Source of the DNA: Dasypus novemcinctus | Taxonomy: Eukaryota; Chordata; Mammalia; Cingulata; Dasypodidae | Assembly: GCF_030445035.2 (NCBI RefSeq) | Contig: NC_080680.1 | Span: 46,823,212 to 46,887,211 of the forward strand | DNA: 64,000 nucleotides | Direction: 5' to 3' | Part shown: positions 53,220-64,000 of the stretch, piece after piece | Layout: each line of letters begins with the position of its first letter | How positions within the stretch are numbered: the first letter of the stretch is position 1 | Made by a program: the position numbers and the translations under genes | The notes under the pieces: model-generated | Told to the model about the DNA's origin: nothing | Databases searched by the model: none | Seen by the model: only the letters and a program-made list of their open reading frames with translations

Positions 53220-53345
53220 TGGAGCTGTTGTAGCTCAGTGGAGGAACTCATGCCTTACCTATATAAGGTCCTTGGTTCAATTCCTAGTACCCCCAAAGAC
53301 AAGGGCTCCAGAGAGTGATCCACCCAGTTATCACACCAAGCTAGC
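53220..53345 (+). repeat. tRNA-like sequence (SINE head or part of L1 5' UTR)
   Basis: 'gttgtagctcagtgg' and 'ggttcaattcc' have the spacing of RNA polymerase III A and B boxes. It is not a tRNA gene: no clover-leaf acceptor pairing is evident. No target duplication found. Confidence 0.5.
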
Positions 53346-53539
53346 ATGTTATGACAGAGAACTTATAGACTGAAAATAAATTTTTTACGTTTTTATTGAT
53401 GTTATTTTTATTATTATTTTTAAATTCACTAAATCCGCGTACCTCACCTGTAGAGGTAGGCTGTAGGGTTATTGATCTATGATCACTGGCAGCCTGAGAA
53501 GCTCTGTAGGGGCCTAAAAGGGAAGCCAATTTTTCCTAA

Positions 53540-53950
53540 GTTGCCTTCTGTTGTTGTTGTTTTGTTTCTGGTTTGTTGTCTTTTCCCTTTCTTTGTTTCC
53601 ATTTTTTATTACTTATTTTTTCTACCTACTTTATTTCTTTACTTCCCTTCATTTTTCCATCCTCTCTCTATCTCCCCCTCCCTCCCCTCCCCCTCCTCCT
53701 CCCTTTCTCTCTCTCTCTCCCCTCCCCTTTCTTTTCTTCTCATATCTTTTCAGCATTTGAATTCATTCTATTTTTTTCTATTTTGTTTCTTTTCTCATTT
53801 TTCTCTCTTCACCCTTTTATATTCTTCTTCCTTTATATATTTATGAGTTTTTTACTCATATTATTTATTTTCCTAGCTCTTGTATGGTTCCTCTTCTACC
53901 TGTTTTTTTAAGGTATTCTATTACTCTTTCTCTCTTATCTCTTTACTTTT
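53540..53950. repeat. Pyrimidine-rich tract
   Basis: About 400 bases composed almost only of T and C on the + strand ('ctccccctccctcccctcccc' type blocks around 53670-53740). Long open frames in it are low-complexity artefacts. Confidence 0.8.
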
Positions 53951-54121
53951 CTCTGGTGCTAATATTTTCCCCATAAGGGAACATAGACAACAGCAAGGAT
54001 ATAGAATAAGAAGGAAATAAGTGTCAAAAAGGAATCTTACCACAGTAAAATAAAATAAAACCTTAGAATAGAAAAAGAAGCTACCCAAACAAATAAATCC
54101 ATCTAGATAAAAAGATGCCTA

Positions 54122-57100
54122 TATATGAACACCAATGTTCATAGCAGCACTATTCACTATTGCCAAAAGTTGGAATCAACCCAAATGCCCATCAACAGAT
54201 GAATGGGTAAATAAAATGTGTTATATACATACAATGGAATACTACTCAGCTATAAGAACAAATACAGTACAAACACATGTGATAGCATGGATAAATCTTG
54301 AAAACCTTACGTTGAGTGAAGCAACCCAGGCATTGAAGGACAAATACTACATGACCTCTCTGATATGAAATAAGTAAACCAAGTTGTCTCAGAGTGCTAG
54401 AGACTGGATGATAAATTTTAAAGTAGTTGGAGGGTAGAGGAAGGTTGTGAGCTGACAGCTACTTAGGTGAAATCTATGATAAGCTGGAGGTAAGTATTTG
54501 TACTGGGAAGGGATAAAATGGGGGCATAGGGATAACTTTGGATGGGGCTGTGTGGGCTTTAGGGGCACTAGAGATGGGAGGATGAATTAGATTGCCCAAG
54601 AAATTGGAGAGATGAACATTTGATCATGGGAGATTGTCAGGTATGTGGTTGAAATTGTGGTGCAGAGAAAATTCTTTAGAGAATGTAATATGGAAGGTTG
54701 CATGTTTGGATTGCTTAAGGAGGGGGCATCTGACACAGGGCAAGCTTCTGGGGAGTGTGTGAGTGCTCATTTTGTCATAGTGGATTATGTCATTGGTTGG
54801 AGACCCATACAATGAGAGTGAAGGTATACCCACATCCTGGGGAGGACTGATGTTCTCAAACAGAGGGAATTGTATCTCTTGAGAGAATCGGTGGCTCCCA
54901 ATGAGTTAGGGCAGTCAAGTATGTCAAGCCCTCAACATTTTTGCAAATATCTCTGAATATGGTCCCTCAAATAATGAAGATTGATTGTCATGGTGGGCAG
55001 TGAGGCGAGGGGGAAAGAAGTGATGAATACATGGAATCAGGGTAACTGTGGGGCAATGGAAGTATTCCACAGGATCATGCCATGATGGATATAGGTCATG
55101 TTAAATTACACCAAAAAGTATAAAAATCTATAGGCTAAAATGTAAACCATAATGTAAAACATAAGATAGCTAAAAATATAGAAAATTGTATAGTCTAAAA
55201 TATAAACTATGATGTAAACCCAAATGGAACCATATTTGAAAGCTATTGTTTCAATATCTGTACATTAGCTACAGCAAATATAATATGAACATGTAAAAAG
55301 ATCACTGTTGGGAAAGGGACAAAGGGTTTGATGTTGGATATGTGGGAGTACCATATATTGTATATGTGAATTACTGTGACCTAAAACTTATGTCAAGAGA
55401 AACTTAATAATCATGGAAAAAAAAGAAAGGAGGTAGACATTGAGGAAGAAATGGAAGAAATTGCCTTTCCACTGTACATACACTGCAACACCTGCAGCAG
55501 GATGAAAGGCAAAATGTCAAAAACAAAGCTTTTTCATTTTTTCATTTCTTTGATACCCCAATTTATTTTTCCTTTATTTAATTTTTCTAAATTTCTATGT
55601 ATTCTATATCTAACCTTTAAACCCATTGCTATATTCCATTTTTCTATTAATGGAATCTGGCAATATATTGGGTTTACTTTTTGAAGAAGTTTGGACTACA
55701 GAGAGGATCAGCTATGGTAGGGGAGGAGCACTTGTGTGGGGTGTCATTAGTGGGGGGCAAATGGTTGGGAGGGAATTCTCTAGGGCATGTATACAGGGTA
55801 CATAGAAAGGTTTGGATATTTTCAGAGTGGTTTCAGTTGGAAACGACAGGTAAGAGAGTGCTGAATTCCTGACCAGCTCTATCACATTCCCCAATGGAAC
55901 AACAACAATTCCCCAAGTGCAATGGCAAAAACCAATAAAGATGGATGGTCCAACGATGAACCCTTGATACTGAAGGCTCTGATAATGAGCCTGTGTGCCT
56001 GTAATATGAACTAGGCCTATAGCTGTGGGGTGTCTAAGAGTTACATCCTGAGAGCTCCATGTTGCTCAAATGTGGCCACTCTCTAAGCCAAACTCAGCAT
56101 GTAGATGCATTGCCTTCCTCTCAGCATGGGACATGACTCCCAGGGATAAGGCTCCCTGGCACCAAGGGATTACTACCAAGCACCAGCTGATGATGTAACT
56201 ATAAAAAGACCATGAACAAAGAGGTCAACTCAGACCAGCAGAATATCTCAGCCTACATGTAATATCAGGTGTTAAAAACTGCATTTTGACCTTCGATAAA
56301 AGGGGGAAATGAAAAGGACAAATGAGTTTATATGGCTATGAGTCTTCAAAAAAGAGTCGGGAGGTCATCAGGGGGTGATGCTTATGCATGCCTCAGCAGG
56401 GTACCAGAGACAGCCATGGTAGATGGAAACCCAGGTGCTGGTTCTCCCAAGGGCTGCAGCGAACCACAGGTTCTATGGTCAAGGCAGATGGCTCTGGAGT
56501 TCAGTGCCATGTCAGTGGCATGTCAGGAACACAAACTTTGGAGTTTGTATTCCTGAGTGTGATGGAATTGGACTCAGATATAACCTTTCTACACATGCCT
56601 CTTCTGTTACTTTTACTGGACCTGTGGTTGGTGTCTGGATTGGTATATACTCAGGAGACCTGAATCTCTGGACTGTCCATGTGACGGCCAGGCCCTGGGC
56701 CTCAGCAGACTTGCAGCTCCTACCCTCTGGTTTCTTGGACTTACCCTGGCCAGCTGACAGGAAGGTGAAGAGGGTCAACCACCACACCAGGGAGCCAAGA
56801 GTGCCTACAGCTGCAAGCAGAATTGCATCTATCATCCATGTGGAATCTAAACCCCCTCCTGATATAGAGGGCAACTGGACATAACCATCCCAGGGTCCAC
56901 AGGATGCAGGAATAGAGTATGGATTAGAGTGGACTTACTGGTGTTCTGCTGGGGAACTATTGTGATTAGTAAGGGAAGAAATTGTAGGAGGGATGTGGAG
57001 AGGGTGGCCACAGTGGCTGCTGAAGGTCAGGAGAGGGAAGAAGAGATATGGTGTGGGGGCATTTTCAGGATTTGGAGTTGTCCTAGGTGGTGCTGCAGGG

Positions 57101-57364
57101 ATGGATGATGGACATTGTGTGTCCTGTCATGGCCCACTGGCTGGACTGGGGAAGAGTGTGGACTACAATGTGGACCACGGTCCATGTGCTGCAGTGGTTC
57201 TCCAGAATGTATTAGCCGGGTGCAGTGGATGTGCCACAATGACGGAAGAGTTTTTTGATGTAGGAGGGGTGGCGTGGGTGGGGTGGGGGGAATATGGGGA
57301 CCTCATATTTTTTGAATGTAACATTTAAAAGAAAATAAAGAAGAAAAAATATATATATAAAAAA
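54122..57364 (+). mobile_element. L1 'D': 5'-truncated insertion with about 3-kb 3' UTR
   Basis: Flanked by the 12-bp duplication aaaagatgccta at 54110-54121 and 57365-57376, which cuts L1 'C'. It begins in the ORF2 C-terminus ('caatgttcatagcagcacta', 'ggaatactactcagctataag'; about 54125-54370). Next comes a short-form-like 3' UTR (to about 55420), then 55430-57340, the long-form block also found at 2937, 12836 and 44290. A-rich end 'agaaaataaagaagaaaaaat'. Either one element with a very long 3' UTR or a second insertion inside its tail. Confidence 0.75.
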
Positions 57365-57652
57365 AAAAGATGCCTAGACACCAACAAAAACTACAAGTCA
57401 TACTAAGAAGCAGGAAGAAATAGTCCGGTCTAATGAACAAACTAAAAAACAGGAGGAGATGTAGAATGTGGAACAAGTAATCGAGGCTCTCCAAACAAAT
57501 AACATGAATCAACTTAATGAAGTGAAGGAAGAGATAAAGGATATTAAGAAGACACTGGGGGAACATATGAAAGAAACCATAAACATACATAAAAAAATAA
57601 TGGATCAGATGGTGATGAATGGCACAATGCAAGAAATCAAACATACACTGGA

Positions 57653-58055
57653 GGAAGCAGATTTGGCTCAACTGACAGAACATCCACCTACCATATGGGA
57701 GGTCCAGGGTTCAAATACAGGGCCTCCTGACCCATGTGGTGAGCTGGGCAATGCACAGTGCTAATGCACGCAAGGAGTGCCATGCCACACAGAGATATCC
57801 CCTGCATAGGGGAGCCCCACGTGCAAGGAGTGCACCCCAAATGGAGAGCCACCCCATGCGAAAAAAATGCAGCCCGCCCAGGAGTGGCGCTGCACACATG
57901 GAGACCTGACACAGCAAAATGCCACAACAAAAAGAGATACAGATTCCCAGTGCTGCTGACAAGAATGCAAGTGGACACAGAACACACAGTGAATGGACAC
58001 AGAGAACAGACAACAGTGGTGGGGAGGGGAGAGAATTTTTTTTTTTTATCTTAAA
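57653..58055 (+). mobile_element. DAS-type SINE, first of a same-site pair
   Basis: Flanked by atacactgga at 57643-57652 and 58056-58065. Head variant 'ttggctcaactgacagaac'. Inserted in L1 'C' ORF1. Confidence 0.9.
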
Positions 58056-58065
58056 ATACACTGGA

Positions 58066-58390
58066 GGGAAGCAGATGTGGCTCAAGCAGATGGGTGCGCA
58101 CTTACCACATGGGAAGTTCAGGGTGTGGTTCCTGGTGCCTCCTAAAGAAGAGAGGAAGACAGCAAGCTGACATGCCAGGCTGGCATGGAGAGCTGATGCA
58201 ACAAGACAATGCAATGAAGAGACACAACAAGGAAAAACACAAGGAGAGACACAACATGTAGGGAGTGGAGATGGCTGAAGTGATTGGGCATCTTACTCCC
58301 TTATTGGAGGTCCTAGTGCCTCCTAAAAAACAAAACAAAACAAAACAAAAACAATATGAGGGGAGAAATAATTAAATAAATCTTAAAAAA
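58066..58390 (+). mobile_element. tRNA-derived SINE, second of a same-site pair
   Basis: Different body from its neighbour: head 'cagatgtggctcaagcag', two 'ctgatgcaacaagacaatg'-like segments and a second head-like 'gagatggctgaagtgattgg'. Flanked by the second and third copies of atacactgga (58056-58065 and 58391-58400). Confidence 0.85.
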
Positions 58391-61300
58391 ATACACTGGA
58401 AGCACTTAACAGCAGATTTAAACAGGCAGAGGAAGAATCAGTGATGTGAAAGATGGTACATCTGAAATCAGACAGATAGTAAGACAGATAAAAAGATAGA
58501 AAAAAATCTAACAGGGATGCAGGGATTTGAAAGACAATGTGAATCATACAAACATATGCATTATAAGCATCCCAGAAGGAGAAGAGAGGGAGGCAGAGAG
58601 AGTATTGGAAGAAATAATGGCTAAAATTTTCCCAGCTCTTTGGAGGGACATGGATATACATGTCCAGGAAGCTCAGCACACCCCAAACAGTATAAATCCT
58701 AACAGGCCTACTCTGAGACATAAACTTATCAAGTTGTCCAATGCTCAAGACAAAAAGAGAATTTTGAAAGCAAGAAGAGAAAAGAGATCCATCACATACA
58801 AGGGAAGCTCAATAAGATTAAGTACTATTTCTCATCTGAAACCATGGAGGCGAAAAGGAAGGTGTATGACATAGTGAAGGTGCTAAAAGAAAAAAACTGT
58901 CAGCCAAGAATTCTGTATCCAGCAAAGCTGGCATGCAAAAATAAGGGACAGTTCAAAATATTCACAGATAAACAGAAATTGAGTTTGTCAACAAGAAACA
59001 TGCCCTTCAAGAAACACTAAAGGGAGTTCTGTAGGTTGCAAGGAAAAAACAGGAGACAGAGCATTGGAGGAGAGCATAGGAAGGAAGATTATTGGTAAGT
59101 ATAGCTAAAAAGATAAAAAGAGAAATAAAAACTACATATGACATACATAAACCTAAAGAAAACATGGCTAATGTACGTAATGCCTTGACAGTAATAACAT
59201 CAAATGTTAATAGATTAACCTCTCAATCAAGAGACACAGAATAGTAGAATGGATAAGGAAATATGACCCATCCATATGCTATCTACAAGAAACTCATCTT
59301 AGACCCAGGAAGACAAGGACGTTGCACATGAATGGATGGAAAACTATTTTACATGCAAAAAATAACCAAAAATGGGCAGGAGTAGCTATACTAATATCAG
59401 ACAGAACAGACTTTAAATATAAAACTACTGAAAGAGACTAAGAAGGACACTATATATTAATAAAAAGGGTAATCTATCAAGAAGAAAGAACAATTATAAA
59501 CACATATGCGCTTAACCAGAGTGCCTCAAAATACATGAGGCAAACATTGGAAAAACTAAGTGGAGAAACAGATGTCTCCACAAATATAGAAGGGGACTTT
59601 AACACACCATTATCATCATTAGACAGAACATCTCAACAGAAGGTCAGTAAAGAAACAGAGACCTTGAATAATACATTAGAGGATCTAGACCTAATGGACA
59701 TATACAGAATATTACCCAAATACAGTAGGATATACATTCTTCTCAAACACATACGGATCATTCTCCAGGATAGAACACATGCTAAGCCACAGAACACCTC
59801 ACAATGAATTCAGGAGGATTAAAATTATACAAAGGAATTTTCTCTGACCACAACGGAATGAAGCTAGAAATCAGTAAGGGGAAGAAAACCAGATTAGGCA
59901 CAAAGATGGAAGCTAAGTAACATACTCTTAGACAAGCAGTGGGTCAAGGAAGAAACTGAAAAAAAAAAACCAGTAACTACCTTGAAATGAATGAAAATGA
60001 CAACACAACTTATAAAAACTTGTGGGATGCAGCAAAAGCAGTGGCTGAGAGGGAAATCTGTAGCTATAAATGCCTATATTAAAAAAGAAGAAAGAATTAA
60101 AACCAAAGACCTACCTTCACACCTGGAGGAATTAGAAAAAGTACAACAAACTAATCCCAAACCAAGGAGAAAGAAAGAAATAACAAAGATTAGAGCAGAG
60201 CTAAACAAAATTGAAAATAAGAAAGCACTAGAAAAAATCAACAAAACCAAAATCTGGTTATTGGAAAAGATTAATAAAATTGACAACTCCTTAGGTAGAT
60301 TAACAAAGAAAAAAAAGAGAGAGGATGCAAATACATAAAATAAGAAATGAGGAAGGGGATATTGGGATATCTTACAGAAATAAAGAGTATCACAAGCAGA
60401 TACTTTGAAAAATTGTATGTCAACAAGATGGATCACTTAGATGAAATGGACAAATTTCTAGAAACACACAAGCAGTCTACACTGACCAAAAAAAAACTGA
60501 TGAACTCAACAGACCGATCACAAGTAATGAGACTGAATTAGTCATCAAAAACTAAGAAAAGCCCAGGAAAAGATTGCTTCACAGGTGAATTCTACCAATC
60601 ATTCCAGAAAAAACTAACACCAATCCTGCTTAAACTCTTCCAAAAATTAGAACTGGAAGGAAAATTACCTAATTCATTCTAAGACGCAAACATCACCCTA
60701 ATACCAAAGCCACAAAAAGACACCACAAGAAAGGAAAACTATAGACCAGTCTCTCTAATGAATCTGGATGCTAAAATCCTCAACAAAGTACTTGCTAATT
60801 GTATTCAACAAACCTTCAAATTAATTATACAGCACTACCAAATGGATTTCATCCCTGGTATGCAAGGATGGTTCAACTTAAGAAAATCAATCAGTGTAAT
60901 ACAACCACATTAACAGATCAAGAGAATAAAACCACATGGTCATCACTACTGATGTAGAAAAAGCATTTGACAAGATATAGCACACTTTCTTGATAAGAAC
61001 ACTACAAAAGATAGGAATAGAAGGAAATTTCCTCCACAGGATAAAGGGTATGTATGAAAAACCCACAGCTAACATCATATTCAATGGTGTAATGCTAAAG
61101 GCTTTCTCTCCAAGATCTGGAACAAAAGATGGATACCACTGACACTGCTCTTATTTAACATTGTGTTAGATGTACTGCTCAAGCACTTAGGCAAGGAAAA
61201 GATTAAAAAAGGCATCCAAATTGGAAAGGAAGAAATAAAAATTTCACTATTGGCAGATGACAAGATCCTATACATAGGAAGCCCTGAAAATTTTACAACA

Positions 61301-63768
61301 AAACTTCTACAGCTGATAAATGAGTTCAGTAAAGTTGCAGTATATAAGATTAACATGGAAAATTCAGTAGTATTTTTGTACACCAATAATGAGCAAACTA
61401 AGGAAGAAATCAAGATAAAAATTCCATTTACAAGAGCAACTAAAATAATCAAATACCTAGGAATAAACTTAACTAAATAGGTAAAGGACTTGTGCGCAGA
61501 AAACTACACAACATTGTTAAAGGAAACCAAAGAAGACCAAAATAAATGGAAGAATATTCCATGTTCATGGATTAGAAGACTAAACATCATTAAGATAGCT
61601 GTCCTTCCCAAATTGATTTACAGATTTAATGCAATCCCAATAAAAATTACAACATCATTTTTTACTGAATTGGAAAAGCTAATTATGATATTTATATGTA
61701 AGGACAAGGGACCATGAATAGTCAAAGACATATTGAAAAAGAAAAACAATTGGAGGAATTATATTACCTGACTATAAAACAAACTAAAAAGCTACAGTGG
61801 TCAAAACTGCATGGTTATTGGCACAAGGACAGACATACCGACCAATGGAACAGAATTGAGAGTTCTAATACTGAGCCTCATAAATATGGTCAACTGATAT
61901 TCAACGAGATAAGCAAGCCCACTCTACTGGGAGAGAATGCCTCCTTCTACATATTGGTGCTTGGAAAACTGGCTATCCATATCCAAAAGAATGAGAGAGG
62001 ATCACCTCTGCACACCCTATACAAAAATTAACTCAAGATTGATCAAAGATCTAAATATAAGAGCCAAGACCATAAAGTCCTAGAAGATCATGCAGGGAAG
62101 CATCTATGAGATCTTGTAGTAAGAAATGGTTTCATGTACTTTACACTCAAAGCATGAGTGACAAAAGAAAAAATAGATAAATAGGACTGCTTCAAAATTA
62201 AAAACTTTTGTGCTTCAAAGAAATTTATCAAGGAGAAAAGACAGGCTACTCTATGGGAGAAAATATTTGGGAACCATCTATCCAATAGGGGTCTAATATC
62301 CAGCATATATAAAGAAATTCTACACCTTGAAAATAAAAAGATAATAATCCATTTAAAAATGGGCAAGAGATTTGTATAGACACTTCTACAAAGTAGAAAT
62401 ACAAATGGCTAAAAAACACATGAAAATATGCTCAACATAACTAGCTATTAGGGAAATTCAAATCAAAACTTCAATGAGATATCATCTTACACCCATTAGA
62501 CTGGTGCTTTTTAAAAAAAAACAGAGGACTGTAAGTGTTGGAGAGGATGTGGAGGAATGGGAACAGTTATCCACAGCTGGTAAGAATGTACAATGGTGCA
62601 GCCATTGTGGAGGATGGTTTGGTGGTTCCTCAGGAAGCTAACTATAGAGCTGTCATATAAAGAGCAATTCCACTGCTGGATATCTACCCAGAAGAATTGA
62701 AAGCAAGGACATGAACAGATATATGTACACCAGTGATCAGAGCAGCATTATCCACTATTGTGAAAAGTTGGAAGCAACCCAAATGTTCATCAACACATGA
62801 ATGAATAAGCAAACTATGGTATATACATACAATGGAATTTTACTCAGCTGTAAGAAGGAATGCAGTATTAGCACATAGGATAACATGGATGGATCCTGAA
62901 AACCTTATGTTAAGTGAAGTAAGTCAGGCACTGAAGGATGAATATTACATGACCTCACTGATATGACTTAAGCAAACTGAATAGACTCACAGATCTAGAG
63001 TCTGGAAGACAGGTTTACAGGAAACAGAAAAGGAGTAGACGGTAATGAGCCAATGTTCATATGGGCAAAATCTATGATGAAGTGGAAGGGTGTGGTTAGG
63101 CAGTGAATGGTGTGAGAGTGGGGCAGGGATGTGTTTGGGATTGGCTGTGTGGGTCTGTGAAGGGGAGTAGGGTGGGGGGATGGGTTGGACTATCACTGGA
63201 ACTGGGGGGAGGGCTAGAGGAAGGAACAGATGAACTCTGGATATTTGCAGGTCTGTGATTAAAACTACAATGTTGGGAAAGCTCTTTTGGCAAATATGGC
63301 AGGGGAGGGTAACTGGTGTAGGGTATTGGGTGTGGGGGATATACAGGATAGGGTGCACCTGGGGCATCCTTCTATGGAATATGTAAGTATTCCTTTTGTC
63401 ATAGTGCATTATCTCAGTGGGTGGAGACCAATACGATAAACAAGAAAATATTAAACACCATTCCTAGGAAGTCCTGCTGTGTTCTCAATTAGAGGGACAA
63501 GAATCCTTCGAGAACAGAGGCAGTACCTAATAAAAGAAAACAGACCAATATGTCAAGTTTCAATATTATTGCAAGTAACTACAAATCTTATTCTTCAAAA
63601 ATTGAAACTTAGTGGTTACCATAATTTCCAAAGGGAAGGGGAAGGAAGAATTGAATACATGAAACATAGGGCATTTTTAGGACATTAGAATTATTCTGCA
63701 TGATCTTGCAATATTGGATACAGGCCATTTTACATTTTGTCAAAACCTATAAAAGTCTATGGTCCAGG

Positions 63769-64000
63769 GAAACGGACTTGGCCCAGTGGTTAGGGCGTCC
63801 GTCTACCACATGGGAGGTCCGCGGTTCAAACCCCGGGCCTCCTTGACCCCTGTGGAGCTGGCCCATGCGCAGTGCTGATGCGCACAAGGAGTGCCGCCCC
63901 AAGCAGGGGTGTCCCCCGCGTAGGGGAGCCCCAATCGCAAGGAGTGCACCCGTAAGGAGAGCCGCCCAGCGCGAAAGAAAGTGCAGCCTGCTCAGGAACG
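63769..64000 (+). mobile_element. DAS-type SINE, cut by window end
   Basis: Begins 'gaaacggacttggcccagtgg' with intact A and B boxes and continues through 'gtgcagcctgctcaggaacg' to the last base. It sits in the 3' UTR of L1 'C'; its tail is outside the window. Confidence 0.92.

Larger units (their letters stand above)
52631..64000 (+). mobile_element. L1 'C': near full-length, runs off the window, interrupted
   Basis: 5' UTR from about 52631 (matches L1 'A' start), including a pyrimidine-rich block (53540-53950). ORF1 about 57440-59000: RRM-like TNICIISIPEGEE at 58545-58590. ORF2 about 59190-62900: endonuclease piece GDFNTPLSSLDRTSQ (59595), reverse transcriptase with LLADDKILYIG (61250; ADD catalytic Asp pair kept) and IKYLGINLTK (61450). 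3' UTR from about 62960. Stops and frameshifts break both ORFs. Insertions: 54122-57364, 57653-58055, 58066-58390 and 63769-64000. Confidence 0.8.

Noticed and set aside
53472-53911. Hydrophobic open frames (Phe/Leu/Ser-rich) resembling membrane proteins
   Set aside because: Direct product of the pyrimidine-rich tract; low complexity in all frames.
58527-62031. Possible functional L1 ORF1/ORF2
   Set aside because: The frames are broken into pieces by stops and frameshifts in all three long L1 elements, so none can encode a full protein.

Overview
The window is eukaryotic and mammalian. It is AT-rich, intron-split and dominated by retrotransposons. The most frequent repeat is a tRNA-derived SINE of about 400 bp (A box near 'tggcccagtgg', B box near 'ggttcaaacc', tail 'aaataaataaatctttaaaa'). 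It matches what is known of the DAS-SINE family of armadillos, so the source is most likely a xenarthran, probably an armadillo such as Dasypus. That is recognition from memory and no database was searched.

Positions 1-10.8 kb hold the 3' end of JAK2 on the + strand. The last five coding exons (155-279, 451-623, 6003-6120, 8105-8218, 8421-8528) join in frame and encode residues 921-1132 of the tyrosine kinase domain JH1. They carry the gatekeeper Met, HRD, DFG, the Tyr-Tyr activation loop and APE. A 3' UTR of about 2.3 kb follows. The introns hold a MIR, two kinds of tRNA-derived SINE, L1 pieces and a CpG-rich antisense solo LTR with a perfect 6-bp target duplication.

Positions 10.8-31 kb are intergenic: a MaLR-type LTR, L1 3'-UTR copies, an L2 fragment, and an old L1 that encloses a processed PSMC6 pseudogene, itself split by an MLT1-like LTR. 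Positions 31176-31567 on the - strand are the last exon of INSL6, with the relaxin/insulin A-chain cysteine pattern after an RKRR cleavage site. The order JAK2 > < INSL6 matches the known mammalian arrangement. INSL6 exon 1 was not found, so the rest of the window to 64 kb is probably INSL6 intron.

Positions 31.8-64 kb are layered retrotransposons. Three long L1 elements on the + strand (34.4-43.4 kb, 49.0-52.6 kb, 52.6-64 kb) are interrupted by SINEs, an LTR and a further 3.2-kb L1 insertion. None keeps an intact ORF. Two unusual structures stand out: a gapless 190-bp inverted repeat with a 40-bp spacer at 47523-47942, and a 685-bp SINE-like retroposon with an internal 20-bp minisatellite at 40550-41234. 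I saw no new enzymatic or defence system. The notable material is genome-structural.
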